Positions 7,622 to 16,691 of a DNA stretch of 37,162 nt are shown here, in pieces. Each line of letters begins with the position of its first letter. Position 1 is the first letter of the stretch. The notes under the pieces were generated by a model that made no database searches, was not told the DNA's origin, and was given only the letters and a program-made list of their open reading frames with translations. The translations under genes and the position numbers were made by a program. This stretch comes from Lachnospiraceae bacterium. Lineage in GTDB: Bacteria > Bacillota > Clostridia > Lachnospirales > Lachnospiraceae. The DNA lies in assembly GCA_024693225.1 (NCBI GenBank), contig JAILLI010000175.1, positions 1-37,162 on the forward strand, written 5' to 3'.

Positions 7622-8734
7622 ATGAAGCACAGATTACTGATGGTTTTCATCATAATATCCATATTCATACTCAGCACCCTTGTGGGGATGCTCTACTTAA
7701 AGTCAGGCAAAAGCACCGTGCCCTACGGTCTTGATGCATCAGCAGATGCAGAAGATATTTCCGCTGCCGGCGGAGAGGAAAAGCAAAAAAATGGCTACGA
7801 TATCGTTCCGTCAGATGAGGATGGCGAAGATACCGACCCTGATGAGGAACCGGCTCCCTCCGAAGACGTGACCGGAGATACTTTTGAAGCCGACAGTATC
7901 GTTGAAGATGCTCCCGTAACCGGCGATGCCCCCGCACAGATGCTGCCTACTCTTCCCAAATTTGATGAACTCCTGCAGGTCAATCCTTACGTTTCGGGCT
8001 GGCTTACCATCGACGGTTCACCCATTGACGATCCCGTTGTCTACACACCGGGCAGCCAGAATTATTTTCTCCACAGGGACATAGACGGCTCCAACACTTC
8101 CAAGGGGACCCTCTTTATCGCCGTAAACTGGCGTGACGGCTTCAACAATACCCTTATCTACGGCCACAACATGAAGGACGGGACAGGCTTCGGATCCCTC
8201 GCAAAGTTCGCTGACAGCTCCTATGGCATGAGCCATAATGTCATCCATTTTGACACCTTATATGAGGAGAGAGAATACAGGCTTTTAGGTGTTTTCTATT
8301 CACAGATAGCCGAGGAGGAACTTGAGACAGAAGAAGACAGGGCTGAGGCTGACAGCGCCATCGAGGCCGAAAGCGTGGCGAGAAAGGAAGCCGAGATCGC
8401 AGAAAGCGCAGGCGAAGGCGAAGATATGCCCGAGATTCATGTCAATCCCAAAGAGCTTACCCTTTTTGATATAAACCTGAACATGGACTTTGGAGACGCG
8501 GATATATACCGGGCGGAAAAAGATGACGACCGGGGCCGCTTCCGGTATTATTACTATACGGATCTTGCCGACAAGGATGATTTTGAATACTATGTCCGAA
8601 ATGTAAAAGAGCGGGCCCTGTATGATACAGGCATTGACGCCGAATGGGGAGATGAACTCATCACGCTCTCAACCTGCAGTTATCAGGTCAAAAACGGACG
8701 GTTCATCCTCGTTGGCGTCAGAAAGAAACAATAG
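7622..8734 (+). CDS. Class B sortase
   Basis: 370 residues. An N-terminal membrane anchor (about 5-25) and a long acidic linker (about 40-105) precede the sortase B core. The core runs from FDELLQVNPYVSGWLTIDGSPIDDPVV through LIYGHNMKDGTGFG (catalytic His) and LITLSTC (catalytic Cys) to GRFILVGVRK (catalytic Arg). A highly acidic insert of about 45 residues, rich in Ala and Glu, sits inside the domain between the His and Cys segments. Sortase B enzymes join surface proteins to peptidoglycan or pilins. No substrate gene with a sorting signal is adjacent. GGAAAG before ATG is a weak ribosome site. It ends in TAG, convergent with ddh 11 nt away. Confidence 0.93.
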   Translation: MKHRLLMVFIIISIFILSTLVGMLYLKSGKSTVPYGLDASADAEDISAAGGEEKQKNGYDIVPSDEDGEDTDPDEEPAPSEDVTGDTFEADSIVEDAPVTGDAPAQMLPTLPKFDELLQVNPYVSGWLTIDGSPIDDPVVYTPGSQNYFLHRDIDGSNTSKGTLFIAVNWRDGFNNTLIYGHNMKDGTGFGSLAKFADSSYGMSHNVIHFDTLYEEREYRLLGVFYSQIAEEELETEEDRAEADSAIEAESVARKEAEIAESAGEGEDMPEIHVNPKELTLFDINLNMDFGDADIYRAEKDDDRGRFRYYYYTDLADKDDFEYYVRNVKERALYDTGIDAEWGDELITLSTCSYQVKNGRFILVGVRKKQ

Positions 8735-8745
8735 AAAATATTCCT

Positions 8746-9726
8746 CTACAGAAGATGCGCCCTTATCTCATCACCGGTGGAGGCGATAAGGTATGCGGGT
8801 GCAATGTCAAACACTGTCCGGCATCCCATTTGGCCTTCCTTATGAAGCCTGTAGATGGCTCTTGTATATGCCAGAAGCACAGAAGCCGTAAATTCGGGGT
8901 TGGAATCAAGCTTTAACGAGAACTCCACAACATGCCTGTTTTCTTTGTCAAATCCCGTAGTCCCGGTTCTTATGACCGACCCGCCGTGGGGTATCCCGCC
9001 GTGATCCCGGTCAAACTCCTCCTGTGAGATAAAATGTACCGTAGTATCATATTCGTCAAAATAGTTGGGCATGGTCTTGATCTCGTTCTCGATCTTTTCA
9101 ATATCCGCGCCATCCTCTGCCACGACGAAGCACTCCCTGGTATGTTTCTGTCTGGTCGTAAGGACCGGATCCTCTCCCGCCCTGACCTTAGCCAGAGCTT
9201 CAGGTACGGGAATGGTGTACTGCTTGGCATTCTTTACACCTTTGATACGTCTTACGGCATCGGAATGGCCCTGGCTGACCCCCCTGCCCCAGAAGGTGTA
9301 ATCATTTCCGTCCGGAAGCAGGGCATTGCCGAACAGTCTCATGACCGAGAACATGCCCGGATCCCATCCGCAGGATATAAGGGCTATATGACCGCCCTCC
9401 TTTGCAGCCTCATCCACTTTGGCAAAGTGCTCCGGGATCTTCGCATGAGTATCAAAACTGTCTATAACGTTAAAATCCTTTGCGTACTTCGGTGTCATCT
9501 CCGGCAGATCCGTAGCCGAGCCTCCGCACAGGACAAGGACATCGATCCGGTCCTTGTAGTTTCCTATCTCATCAACACTCTTAACCTCGACCCCTTCCGT
9601 CTTTACCGAAACGGTTGAAGGGTCCCTTCTCGTGAACACGTATTTAAGTTCGATATCGTCGTTCTGCCTTACTGCGCTTTCCACGCCTTTTGCAAGATTA
9701 CCGTAACCAAGTATTGCGATCTTCAT
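8746..9726 (-). CDS. ddh: meso-diaminopimelate dehydrogenase
   Basis: 326 residues, the standard length. The N-terminal Rossmann motif AILGYGNLAKGVE binds NADP. The family blocks VLVLCGGSATDLPE, VIDSFDTHAKIPEH, ISCGWDPGMFSVMRLFGNA and FWGRGVSQGHSDAVRRIKGV are all present. The enzyme reductively aminates tetrahydrodipicolinate to meso-DAP in one step, feeding lysine and peptidoglycan. An AAGGAG site lies 7 nt before ATG 9726. It is downstream of glgP on the same strand, separated by 245 bp of structured repeats, so it is probably transcribed separately or attenuated there. Confidence 0.95.
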   Translation of the reverse strand: MKIAILGYGNLAKGVESAVRQNDDIELKYVFTRRDPSTVSVKTEGVEVKSVDEIGNYKDRIDVLVLCGGSATDLPEMTPKYAKDFNVIDSFDTHAKIPEHFAKVDEAAKEGGHIALISCGWDPGMFSVMRLFGNALLPDGNDYTFWGRGVSQGHSDAVRRIKGVKNAKQYTIPVPEALAKVRAGEDPVLTTRQKHTRECFVVAEDGADIEKIENEIKTMPNYFDEYDTTVHFISQEEFDRDHGGIPHGGSVIRTGTTGFDKENRHVVEFSLKLDSNPEFTASVLLAYTRAIYRLHKEGQMGCRTVFDIAPAYLIASTGDEIRAHLL

Positions 9727-9976
9727 ATTATCTCCTTTCCAAGGTCAGTCGCCCATATTGGGGAACATCGGCCCATTTCGGTGAAAACTTGACACATTTT
9801 ACAGTCCAAGGTCGGTCGCCCATTTGGTTCGGCTTCGCCGAGGGGCTCCCGGTGTAGAAAGGGTCCTCCCACTTCGTGGGCCCCTCCTTCGGGAACATCG
9901 GCCCATTTGAATTCGACTTCGTCGAAGGGCCGATGCTACATGTCAAGTTTTCATGGAAAACTTGACACATTTTACA
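9727..9976 (-). repeat. Structured repeat region between glgP and ddh
   Basis: No credible gene. Direct repeats are: 18 bp GGGAACATCGGCCCATTT at 9761-9778 and 9891-9908; 21 bp at 9783-9803 and 9956-9976 (core AAAACTTGACACATTTTA); and 18 bp with one mismatch at 9739-9756 and 9806-9823. Inverted repeats are: a perfect 12-bp stem TGTCAAGTTTTC/GAAAACTTGACA (9941-9967); a 9-bp outer stem CATCGGCCC/GGGCCGATG (9896-9935) enclosing a 6-bp stem (9912-9926); and two 5-bp stems (9829-9841, 9868-9880). Three hairpins share a TTC loop on the plus strand, GAA in the transcript. The region reaches into the glgP stop codon. It may be a terminator/attenuator array or a palindromic repeat element. Confidence 0.75.
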
Positions 9977-12275
9977 ATTTCCAAATATCCTCGTTATATT
10001 GGGCGATGGTGCGGTCGGACGAGAAGAAGCCCGCCTTTGCTATGTTGACCAGCATCTTCCTGCCCCAGGTCCCTCTGTCCTCATAATCCTCAAAGGCCTT
10101 GTCCTTAACCCTGATATATTCCTCAAGGTCCAGCAGGGTCATGAACCAGTCCTTGCCGATCAGTTCCTTCTGAAGCCTTACAAGGTTTGTCTTGTGGCCG
10201 ACGGCTACCACCTTTTTATCCGTGATGAAATCAACCGCTTCCTTTATGACCCTGCTCTTCTTGTAGTAGTCCTTTGCCACATAGGCGCTCTTTGCGTACA
10301 GATCGATGACTGTGTCGGAGTCCTTACCGAACACATATATGTTGTCATCGCCCACCAGGTCGTGTATCTCCACGTTTGCGCCGTCCATGGTCCCAAGGGT
10401 TACGGCCCCGTTCAACATGAACTTCATATTGCCGGTACCCGATGCCTCCTTGGAGGCAAGGCTTATCTGCTCTGATATGTCACAGGCGGGGATGAGCTTT
10501 TCCGCATAGGTGACGTTGTAGTTTTCCACCATGACCACCTTCATGTAAGGTGATACATCGGGGTCATTGTTTATTATCTCCTGCAGGCACAGTATCAGAT
10601 GGATGACATCCTGGGCTATGACATAAGCGGGAGCGGCCTTGGCACCGAAAAGGAAGGTCAGGGGACGTGTCGGATTCTTTCCACCCTTTATCTCAAGATA
10701 CTTGTGGATGATATAGAGGGCGTTCATCTGCTGGCGCTTGTATTCATGCATCCTCTTGATCTGGATGTCAAAGATCGAATCCTTATCAAGCCCGATACCC
10801 TCGTGTGCCTTGATATAGTCGCACAGCTGGGCTTTCTTGGTATCCTTGACTGCCATAATACGGTCTATGGCTTCCTTGTCATCGGCAAATTCCATGAGCT
10901 TTTCGAGCTTTGCAGCATCCTTTTTCCACCCATCCCCGATAAGGGATGTGATCACATCGCTAAGCTCGGGATTACAGGACATGAGCCATCTCCTGAAGGT
11001 GATGCCGTTTGTCTTGTTGTTGAACTTCTCCGGATATATCTTATAAAAATGGTTGAGCTCGGTTTCTTTTAGTATCTCGGTATGAAGTGCCGCAACACCG
11101 TTTACCGAGAACCCGTAGTGGATGTCGATATGGGCCATGTGGACCCGCTTATCCTTGTCGATGATCTGGACCTTCTTATCCTTGAACTTCTTTCTTACTC
11201 TCGCATCCAGTTCCTTTATTATCGGGATCAGCTGGGGTACTACCTGCTCAAGATACTCAAGCGGCCATTTTTCAAGGGCTTCCGCAAGGATGGTATGGTT
11301 GGTGTAGGCGCAGGTCTTTGAGACTATATCAATGGCCTCATCCATGGCCATGGCCTTCTCCTCGGTCAGTATCCTGATCAGCTCCGGAATTACCATTGTA
11401 GGATGCGTGTCGTTTATCTGGATGACGGCATGCTTGTACATCTCATGAAGATCGATCTGATGTTCATGGAGCTCCCTTAGTATGAGCTGGGCCGCATTCG
11501 ATACCATAAAGTACTGCTGGTAGATACGGAGCAGATTCCCTGCTTCATCCGAATCATCAGGGTAGAGGAAGAGGGTAAGATTTTTTTCTATGTCTTCCTT
11601 ATCAAAGGTGATGCCGGTTTTTACTATGGATTCATCAACCGTATCAAGGTCAAAAAGATGGAGCTTGTTGACCCCGTTCTGATATCCTATGACATCTATG
11701 TCATAATGCACAGACCTGACCTTTCTGTCCCCGAAGCGTACTTCAAAGCCCGTGTCCTTCTTGTTGAGCCAGGTGACATCATCGATCCATCTGTCAGGCT
11801 CCGCTGTCTGGAGCCTTTCCCGGAAGACCTGATGAAAGAGGCCGAAGTGATAATTTAGGCCTATGCCGTCGCCGGGAAGTCCCAGCGTTGCGATCGAATC
11901 AAGAAAACATGCCGCAAGCCTTCCAAGTCCTCCGTTACCAAGCGAGGGCTCATTTTCCGCTTCCTCAATGTCGGCTATGTTCTTGCCGTACTTTGCCAGT
12001 ACTTCCTTTACCTTGTCATATATCCCCAGATTGATGAGGTTGTTTGAAAGAAGCTTTCCTATAAGGAACTCCGCCGATATGTAATATACCTTCTTATCTC
12101 CCCGAAGGTGCTTGGCGGCCTGTGTGAACTCCTTCGTCATCTGAAGGAGGCAGTTATATACCTGCACATTATCAAGCTCTGAAAGCTTCCGGCCGTATAC
12201 CTTATCCGCTATGGCTGTAAGCTCCTTCTCAACCTCCTGACAGAATACCTGCTCTCTGATCCTTTCGATTCCCAT
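9972..12275 (-). CDS. glgP: Glycogen/starch/alpha-glucan phosphorylase
   Basis: 767 residues from ATG 12275 (AGGAGG 5 nt upstream; ATG 12290 has weaker support). Family blocks run end to end: [63 protein letters not shown] and [15 protein letters not shown]. The PLP-lysine motif [15 protein letters not shown] is at about residue 645. The enzyme releases glucose-1-phosphate from storage glycogen in the cytoplasm. It is slightly shorter than the E. coli enzyme, as is common in Clostridia. A promoter lies at 12320-12348, divergent from an unknown gene. Confidence 0.96.
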   Translation of the reverse strand: MGIERIREQVFCQEVEKELTAIADKVYGRKLSELDNVQVYNCLLQMTKEFTQAAKHLRGDKKVYYISAEFLIGKLLSNNLINLGIYDKVKEVLAKYGKNIADIEEAENEPSLGNGGLGRLAACFLDSIATLGLPGDGIGLNYHFGLFHQVFRERLQTAEPDRWIDDVTWLNKKDTGFEVRFGDRKVRSVHYDIDVIGYQNGVNKLHLFDLDTVDESIVKTGITFDKEDIEKNLTLFLYPDDSDEAGNLLRIYQQYFMVSNAAQLILRELHEHQIDLHEMYKHAVIQINDTHPTMVIPELIRILTEEKAMAMDEAIDIVSKTCAYTNHTILAEALEKWPLEYLEQVVPQLIPIIKELDARVRKKFKDKKVQIIDKDKRVHMAHIDIHYGFSVNGVAALHTEILKETELNHFYKIYPEKFNNKTNGITFRRWLMSCNPELSDVITSLIGDGWKKDAAKLEKLMEFADDKEAIDRIMAVKDTKKAQLCDYIKAHEGIGLDKDSIFDIQIKRMHEYKRQQMNALYIIHKYLEIKGGKNPTRPLTFLFGAKAAPAYVIAQDVIHLILCLQEIINNDPDVSPYMKVVMVENYNVTYAEKLIPACDISEQISLASKEASGTGNMKFMLNGAVTLGTMDGANVEIHDLVGDDNIYVFGKDSDTVIDLYAKSAYVAKDYYKKSRVIKEAVDFITDKKVVAVGHKTNLVRLQKELIGKDWFMTLLDLEEYIRVKDKAFEDYEDRGTWGRKMLVNIAKAGFFSSDRTIAQYNEDIWKL

Positions 12276-12319
12276 GATCTCCTCCTGCATCGATCCAAAA
12301 GGTGCCCGTCCGAAGACGC

Positions 12320-12348
12320 ATTATCACACCCCGCGATCAGTTTGACAA
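12320..12348 (-). promoter_or_regulatory. glgP promoter
   Basis: On the minus strand: TTGTCA (12348-12343), a 17-nt spacer and GATAAT (12325-12320) with an upstream TG. Its -35 hexamer overlaps the -35 of the divergent promoter by five bases. Confidence 0.6.
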
Positions 12349-12370
12349 AATCAACTATACTACATATAGT
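12342..12370 (+). promoter_or_regulatory. Promoter for the unknown gene at 12417
   Basis: Consensus TTGACA (12342-12347), a 17-nt spacer and TATAGT (12365-12370). Transcription would begin near 12377. That leaves a leader of about 40 nt to the AAGGA site at 12405. Confidence 0.7.
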
Positions 12371-12416
12371 AGTTTCGTACGACGGATAACGCAAGAGTTT
12401 TTTTAAGGAAGAAGCG

Positions 12417-13001
12417 ATTTATGAAGTAAATCCGCGAATTCCGAATATTCACAGGATTGCGTGGATTTCGAAGAAACGGAGCGATCCGTGTCATTTTTTG
12501 AGACAGCGCCAAAAAGACATGAGCGAAAAGAGCGAATTTGACAAAGCACTTCACAATTTTACCATGGACATGGCCTGCGGCGACGCCATAAGGGCCCTTA
12601 CCGACAGGGGCTACGGTCCCATTCAGATAAAGGAGGTCCTGACTTTTCCCGCCCCTCTTTCCCATATAACAAAGGTCATGTGGGACAGGCTGGTCGCAAG
12701 CGGCAAGATCATGCTGACGGATCCGGCCACCGTTTCCGATAATGCCCATCCGGCAGGCGACGGATTGACCGCTGCCGGCGATCACGAGATCGTAGAAAGA
12801 CGGGATCGGTACGGACGCAGGAGCTTCCTTCGGATAAAAAAAGAAACCTCCGAAGAGAATATTTTCTCTCCGGAGGAATATTTTCTAGCAGACAAGGATC
12901 TCAGACAGCGGGATGAATATAAGGATAATGATCTGATATCACATCTTCCGTGGCCCAAGGAACCCGTATGGGTCCACAGATCCCTTCTTGACCGCCGTTA
13001 A
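12417..13001 (+). CDS. Unknown protein; start probably non-canonical
   Basis: The ORF is open from 12390 to 13001. Standard starts (TTG 12498, ATG 12519) have no ribosome site. The reading frame upstream of them still looks coding (IYEVNPRIPNIHRIAWISKK). A strong promoter ends near 12377 and AAGGA (12405-12409) lies 7 nt before ATT 12417, so I place the start there (194 residues) and treat it as uncertain. The core contains SEFDKALHNFTMDMACGDAI and LTDRGYGPIQIKEVL, suggesting a helical DNA-binding-like region, followed by a polar C-terminus with PWPKEPVWVHRSLL. I do not recognise the family. Its shared promoter region suggests co-regulation with glgP. Confidence 0.6.
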   Translation: MYEVNPRIPNIHRIAWISKKRSDPCHFLRQRQKDMSEKSEFDKALHNFTMDMACGDAIRALTDRGYGPIQIKEVLTFPAPLSHITKVMWDRLVASGKIMLTDPATVSDNAHPAGDGLTAAGDHEIVERRDRYGRRSFLRIKKETSEENIFSPEEYFLADKDLRQRDEYKDNDLISHLPWPKEPVWVHRSLLDRR

Positions 13002-13016
13002 GGCGACCCCTCACCT

Positions 13017-14678
13017 TCAGTTCGAATGCTCGAGAGTCAGTGTCCTCGTGGTCAGATCGCATACTTCCGAAGGTCCGTAATACTGGATGGCTCCGGGATA
13101 TGTAAATGCGGTCTCTTCAGCCCACTTGTCCCTGTTGGCAGCGAAGTACTTGAAAGGATTGCCGTCGAGCTCAACAAGGGCTTTTCTGATAACGGGCTTA
13201 TCCTGTCCGTTCCTTCTTTCTATGTTCATCATCTTGGTGATGGGCATTCCGCCTGCAACCCACTCATCAGCCGGCTTGGACAGATTTGATACCTTGGAAA
13301 GATATCCCGTATAACCGTACTGGATCAGCATGAAAGCATTGTAACCGAGTGACTAGCAGTAATCGGCATCAAAGTTTGAAGGGAATGCGCACCTTCCTTC
13401 GTAACCGAAGAAGTGATGAAGGGCACCGAACTTACCTTTATATGTGCCTGCTGCCTTTCTCTTTTCAAGCTCGTCCTTTACAAGGGCTGACAGGAGCTTT
13501 TCGCTCTCGATAAGAGAAACCTGTACGTTTCCGTGAGGATCCCTCTCGAGGAACAGCTGCTGCTGTATGAGCTGGGGAAGTATGGCAAATACGGCCATGG
13601 ACTCCTTGGTAAGTCCCTTTTCGATGAATTCATATTTGGCATCCCAGTCGGGAAGTGAATTGAACTTCTCCGTGTTGGCGCCTGCGAGCAGTTCGTTGAT
13701 CTCAGCGATCAGCTTTGAGAACTCGGGAACGAATTCAACGATACCTTCAGGGATGATGGCTACACCGAAATTGTTTCCCGCATTGCCCCTCTTTTCAACG
13801 GAATCCGCTATCTGGGAAGCTATCTGGGAAAGTGACATCTTCTTTGCAGCAACTTCCTCACCGATAAGGCAGATGTTGGGCTGGGTCTCAAGAGCACACT
13901 CAAGTGCCACATGGCTGGCGCTCCTTCCCATTACCTTGATGAAATGCCAGTATTTCTTTGCTGAGTTGGCATCACGCTCTATGTTTCCGATAAGCTCCGA
14001 ATAGGTCTTGGTCGCTGTATCAAATCCGAAGGAAGCTTCGATATCTTCATTCTTCAGGTCTCCGTCGATGGTCTTGGGACATCCGATGACCTGAACTCCG
14101 GTATTGTTTGCTGCCATGTACTCGGCAAGGACTGCAGCGTTGGTGTTCGAATCATCACCGCCGATGATAACGATGGCTGTAAGTCCGTGCTTTTTGGCAA
14201 CTTCGGTTACGACCGCGAACTGCTCTTCTTTCTCAAGCTTGGTCCTGCCCGATCCGATTATGTCAAAACCGCCCGTATTCCTGTATGCATCGATCATGGC
14301 ATCATCAAACTCTACATAATCATTATCGATGAGACCGCTGGGGCCGCCCTTGAAACCAAGAAGTACATTGCCCTTGTCGGTAGCCTTGAGAGCATCGTAA
14401 AGACCGCAGATAACGTTGTGTCCGCCCGGTGCCTGTCCGCCCGAAAGGATTACGCCGACAACCTGCTTCTTGGCTGCTGATGTATTGCTTCCCTTAACGA
14501 AGGTGATCTCGTTCTTGCCGTATGTGTTGGGGAAGAGGGCCTTGATCTTATCCTGATCGGCAACGCTGGCCGTAGCCTCGCCGACTTTTACGCTTATCTC
14601 GGAAATACCCGCACGGAGCATTCCGGGAAGCTTGGGAACATACTCGTATCTTGCTTTTTGAAGAGGTGAAAGATTCAT
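13017..14678 (-). pseudogene. pfp: PPi-dependent 6-phosphofructokinase with an in-frame TAG
   Basis: The full frame is 553 codons, the size of plant-like long PFPs. It carries GGQAPGGHN (about residue 80), [12 protein letters not shown] (about 175; the second Asp marks PPi use) and PKTIDGDLK (about 205). It makes fructose-1,6-bisphosphate reversibly in glycolysis. An AGGAG site precedes ATG 14678. After NFDADYC the frame meets TAG (13353-13355), where homologues normally have Tyr, and then continues without shift (SLGYNAFMLIQYGYTGYL) to TGA at 13017. A single base change, TAC or TAT to TAG, explains it. The truncated product would be 441 residues and lack a conserved C-terminal block. It could be a true nonsense mutation, a suppressed amber or a sequencing error. 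Confidence 0.9.
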
Positions 14679-14735
14679 GATTTTACTCCTTTTCTATTAT
14701 GTGTTGTTATATGATTACCTAAAACCTATCAATGA

Positions 14736-14763
14736 ATTGTAACATATAGGTCGATATTTTCAA
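14736..14763 (-). promoter_or_regulatory. pfp promoter
   Basis: On the minus strand: TTGAAA (14763-14758), a 16-nt spacer and TACAAT (14741-14736), about 60 nt before the pfp start. Confidence 0.6.
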
Positions 14764-14818
14764 TATCAATCTTATGACGGTTGACGATTAGGATGGACGA
14801 AAGCACGCGGTCGCAGGA

Positions 14819-16357
14819 TCAGTAGAACCTGTCGGCATAGAACTGGGAGTACTTCTGCACTTCATCATCTATGTGATCGCTCCCAAGTTCTTCGCAAAGT
14901 GTCGCTTTGCCCGAGAACATATCAGTGCCAAGTCCCAGTCTGTCTCCTTCTATCTTATATCCCATGCCCGAAAGCACGGTCGGGAACATATCCATGGTGT
15001 TCCAGGACCTGTTCTTCATCTTAAGCGAAGCCTTATCCTTGTCATATACACTGTTTATGAAGCAGTTATAGACCATGCGGTCTTTAGCCTTGTTAACCAG
15101 GGACTGGTCCATCCTCGGATGATCGCCCTGGATCACTATCAGGGTATCCTCATACCACTCCTGCTGACTGCACCAGTCAATGAAGTCCTGTATCTGCTTA
15201 TCGGCGCAGATGAGCACATTGGCAAGCTGGTCGGGATAGGTATCGTCACAGTAGGGACATATCCATCCGTCATAGTGATGTGTGTCAACTGTAAGCATGG
15301 TCATGTTGAAAGGCTGATCCAATGCCGCCATCCTGGTGAGCTCATCCTTTGCTATCTCATAGAGGCGCCAGTCCTCGAGGCCCCAGTTGACCTCTTCGGT
15401 CGGAAGCAGGTAGCCTTCCTCCTCTGCCGTGAACTTATCGTATATCCTGAAGTTGCCGTGCTGCTCAAAGAAGGCCTTTCTTCCCCCGAAGGTGGCGTCC
15501 GATCCGCACAAAAACTCCTGATAGTATCCCTTCTCATTAAGGATATCCCCCAGGGTCACGGAATTCTTTGAAAAGTGTTCCTGGTCCCCGAAATCGGAAT
15601 TTCCTTCTATGGGGAAGTTAAATGCGGCTCCGGTCTCGGTCGCCCACAGTGCCGCCATGGTCCAGTCCGTATTTTTCGCACTTACAAACCCGCCAAGCCC
15701 CTCTTCATCCGAAAAGGATATATTATCCTGCGCAAGCTTTGTGAGATTTGGTATATAGTTGATCTCAGCCTGTTCTCCGCCTGCTTCTTTTGACGCATAA
15801 GTGGTCTCCATGCTCTCCATATATATGTAAAGAAGATTATTGGGCCTGTCGCAGGTTATCTTATCAGGCTCCGGCATAACATAATAGTCCTCGTAGAGCT
15901 CGGTCCTGGCATTGTAATCACTTATGAACTTTGTGATCTCAAGGCGGGAATTTATACTGATGAGCATATATACCGAGTAGCCGACGACCAGTACAAAGAA
16001 AAGGACCTTAAGGGCCTTTACGCCGTCGAGCTTTTGGGTCTCCTTATCCTTACGGCCTATGCCAAGGGTCAGCTCCATTGACACGGATCTTTCCAGCATA
16101 AAGAATACGAAAACCGCAGCCGCAAGAACCGCCGCAAAGATCACAAGCTTGGGCAGGACGTATCCCGATGCCGTCAGGAAGAAATCGTTATTTGCTCCCG
16201 ATAGGGGCGATCTTATGGTATAGATTATCTCACGGAAAGTGACACCGTATGAGGCCTGAAACCACGCAAAGAGGCCGGAGATCACGGTGTCGATAAGAAG
16301 TGCTATGACAAATATGACAAAGCATATTTTTTGTGCTGTCCCTTTATTTCTTTTCAA
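14819..16357 (-). CDS. LTA synthase / phosphoglycerol transferase family (sulfatase fold)
   Basis: 512 residues. At least three N-terminal membrane helices (about 10-32, 68-90, 115-135) lead into an extracellular alkaline-phosphatase/sulfatase domain. Ligand-type motifs are visible: YIYMESMETTY (metal Glu), NTDWTMAALWATETG (probable nucleophile Thr), LTVDTHHYDGW and VIQGDHPRMDQ. Such enzymes transfer glycerol-phosphate from phosphatidylglycerol to build lipoteichoic acid-like polymers or to decorate glycans. The start is TTG 16357, inside the 3' end of the upstream gene by 14 nt. It is the last gene of an operon with a GDPD and a small membrane protein. Confidence 0.85.
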   Translation of the reverse strand: MKRNKGTAQKICFVIFVIALLIDTVISGLFAWFQASYGVTFREIIYTIRSPLSGANNDFFLTASGYVLPKLVIFAAVLAAAVFVFFMLERSVSMELTLGIGRKDKETQKLDGVKALKVLFFVLVVGYSVYMLISINSRLEITKFISDYNARTELYEDYYVMPEPDKITCDRPNNLLYIYMESMETTYASKEAGGEQAEINYIPNLTKLAQDNISFSDEEGLGGFVSAKNTDWTMAALWATETGAAFNFPIEGNSDFGDQEHFSKNSVTLGDILNEKGYYQEFLCGSDATFGGRKAFFEQHGNFRIYDKFTAEEEGYLLPTEEVNWGLEDWRLYEIAKDELTRMAALDQPFNMTMLTVDTHHYDGWICPYCDDTYPDQLANVLICADKQIQDFIDWCSQQEWYEDTLIVIQGDHPRMDQSLVNKAKDRMVYNCFINSVYDKDKASLKMKNRSWNTMDMFPTVLSGMGYKIEGDRLGLGTDMFSGKATLCEELGSDHIDDEVQKYSQFYADRFY

Positions 16358-16691
16358 CTGAAGAAGTATCCTTTTTGCCTTTGATCTCGCATCTGACCTT
16401 CACGTAGGTTGTGATGATCTCCTTAATATAGGGCATCACAAGAGATATGGCCAGGGCAAATATGGTATAGATACCCGTGCCGGGATCCGTATCTATGTTG
16501 ATACCCAGCCTGCTTATGACCAGACGGATTATGTATACGCACACGGCAAGGGCTGTCGTATAAGAAACATAGAGGAGGAAGTTGCCGTAAGTCATGGTCT
16601 TCTCCTGCCCCGACCGCCGTATGTCGATACCCGCCGCTATAAAAGGTATCAGCAGATAGTCAATAAACATCAGGATATAGTCGCTATTCAT
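16344..16691 (-). CDS. Small three-TM membrane protein
   Basis: 115 residues with hydrophobic segments at about 5-22, 35-60 and 70-92 and a basic Lys-rich C-terminus. AAGGAG lies 6 nt before ATG 16691. It overlaps the upstream GDPD gene by 8 nt and the downstream LTA-synthase-like gene by 14 nt, so the three are translationally linked. I do not recognise a family. The context suggests an accessory subunit of the glycerophosphate polymer machinery. Confidence 0.7.
   Translation of the reverse strand: MNSDYILMFIDYLLIPFIAAGIDIRRSGQEKTMTYGNFLLYVSYTTALAVCVYIIRLVISRLGINIDTDPGTGIYTIFALAISLVMPYIKEIITTYVKVRCEIKGKKDTSSVEKK

Noticed and set aside
9728-9970. 80-codon minus ORF between glgP and ddh
   Set aside because: It is made of the direct and inverted repeats, shares no family features and is better explained as structured noncoding DNA.
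9999-11321. Several plus-strand ORFs inside glgP
   Set aside because: They are antisense to an intact, conserved enzyme.
12360-12785. 141-codon minus ORF opposite the 12417 gene
   Set aside because: It is antisense to a frame with a consensus promoter and natural protein composition.
13353-13355. Pyrrolysine or genome-wide TAG recoding
   Set aside because: TAG ends many other genes in this window at their expected C-termini, and no pyl genes are visible.
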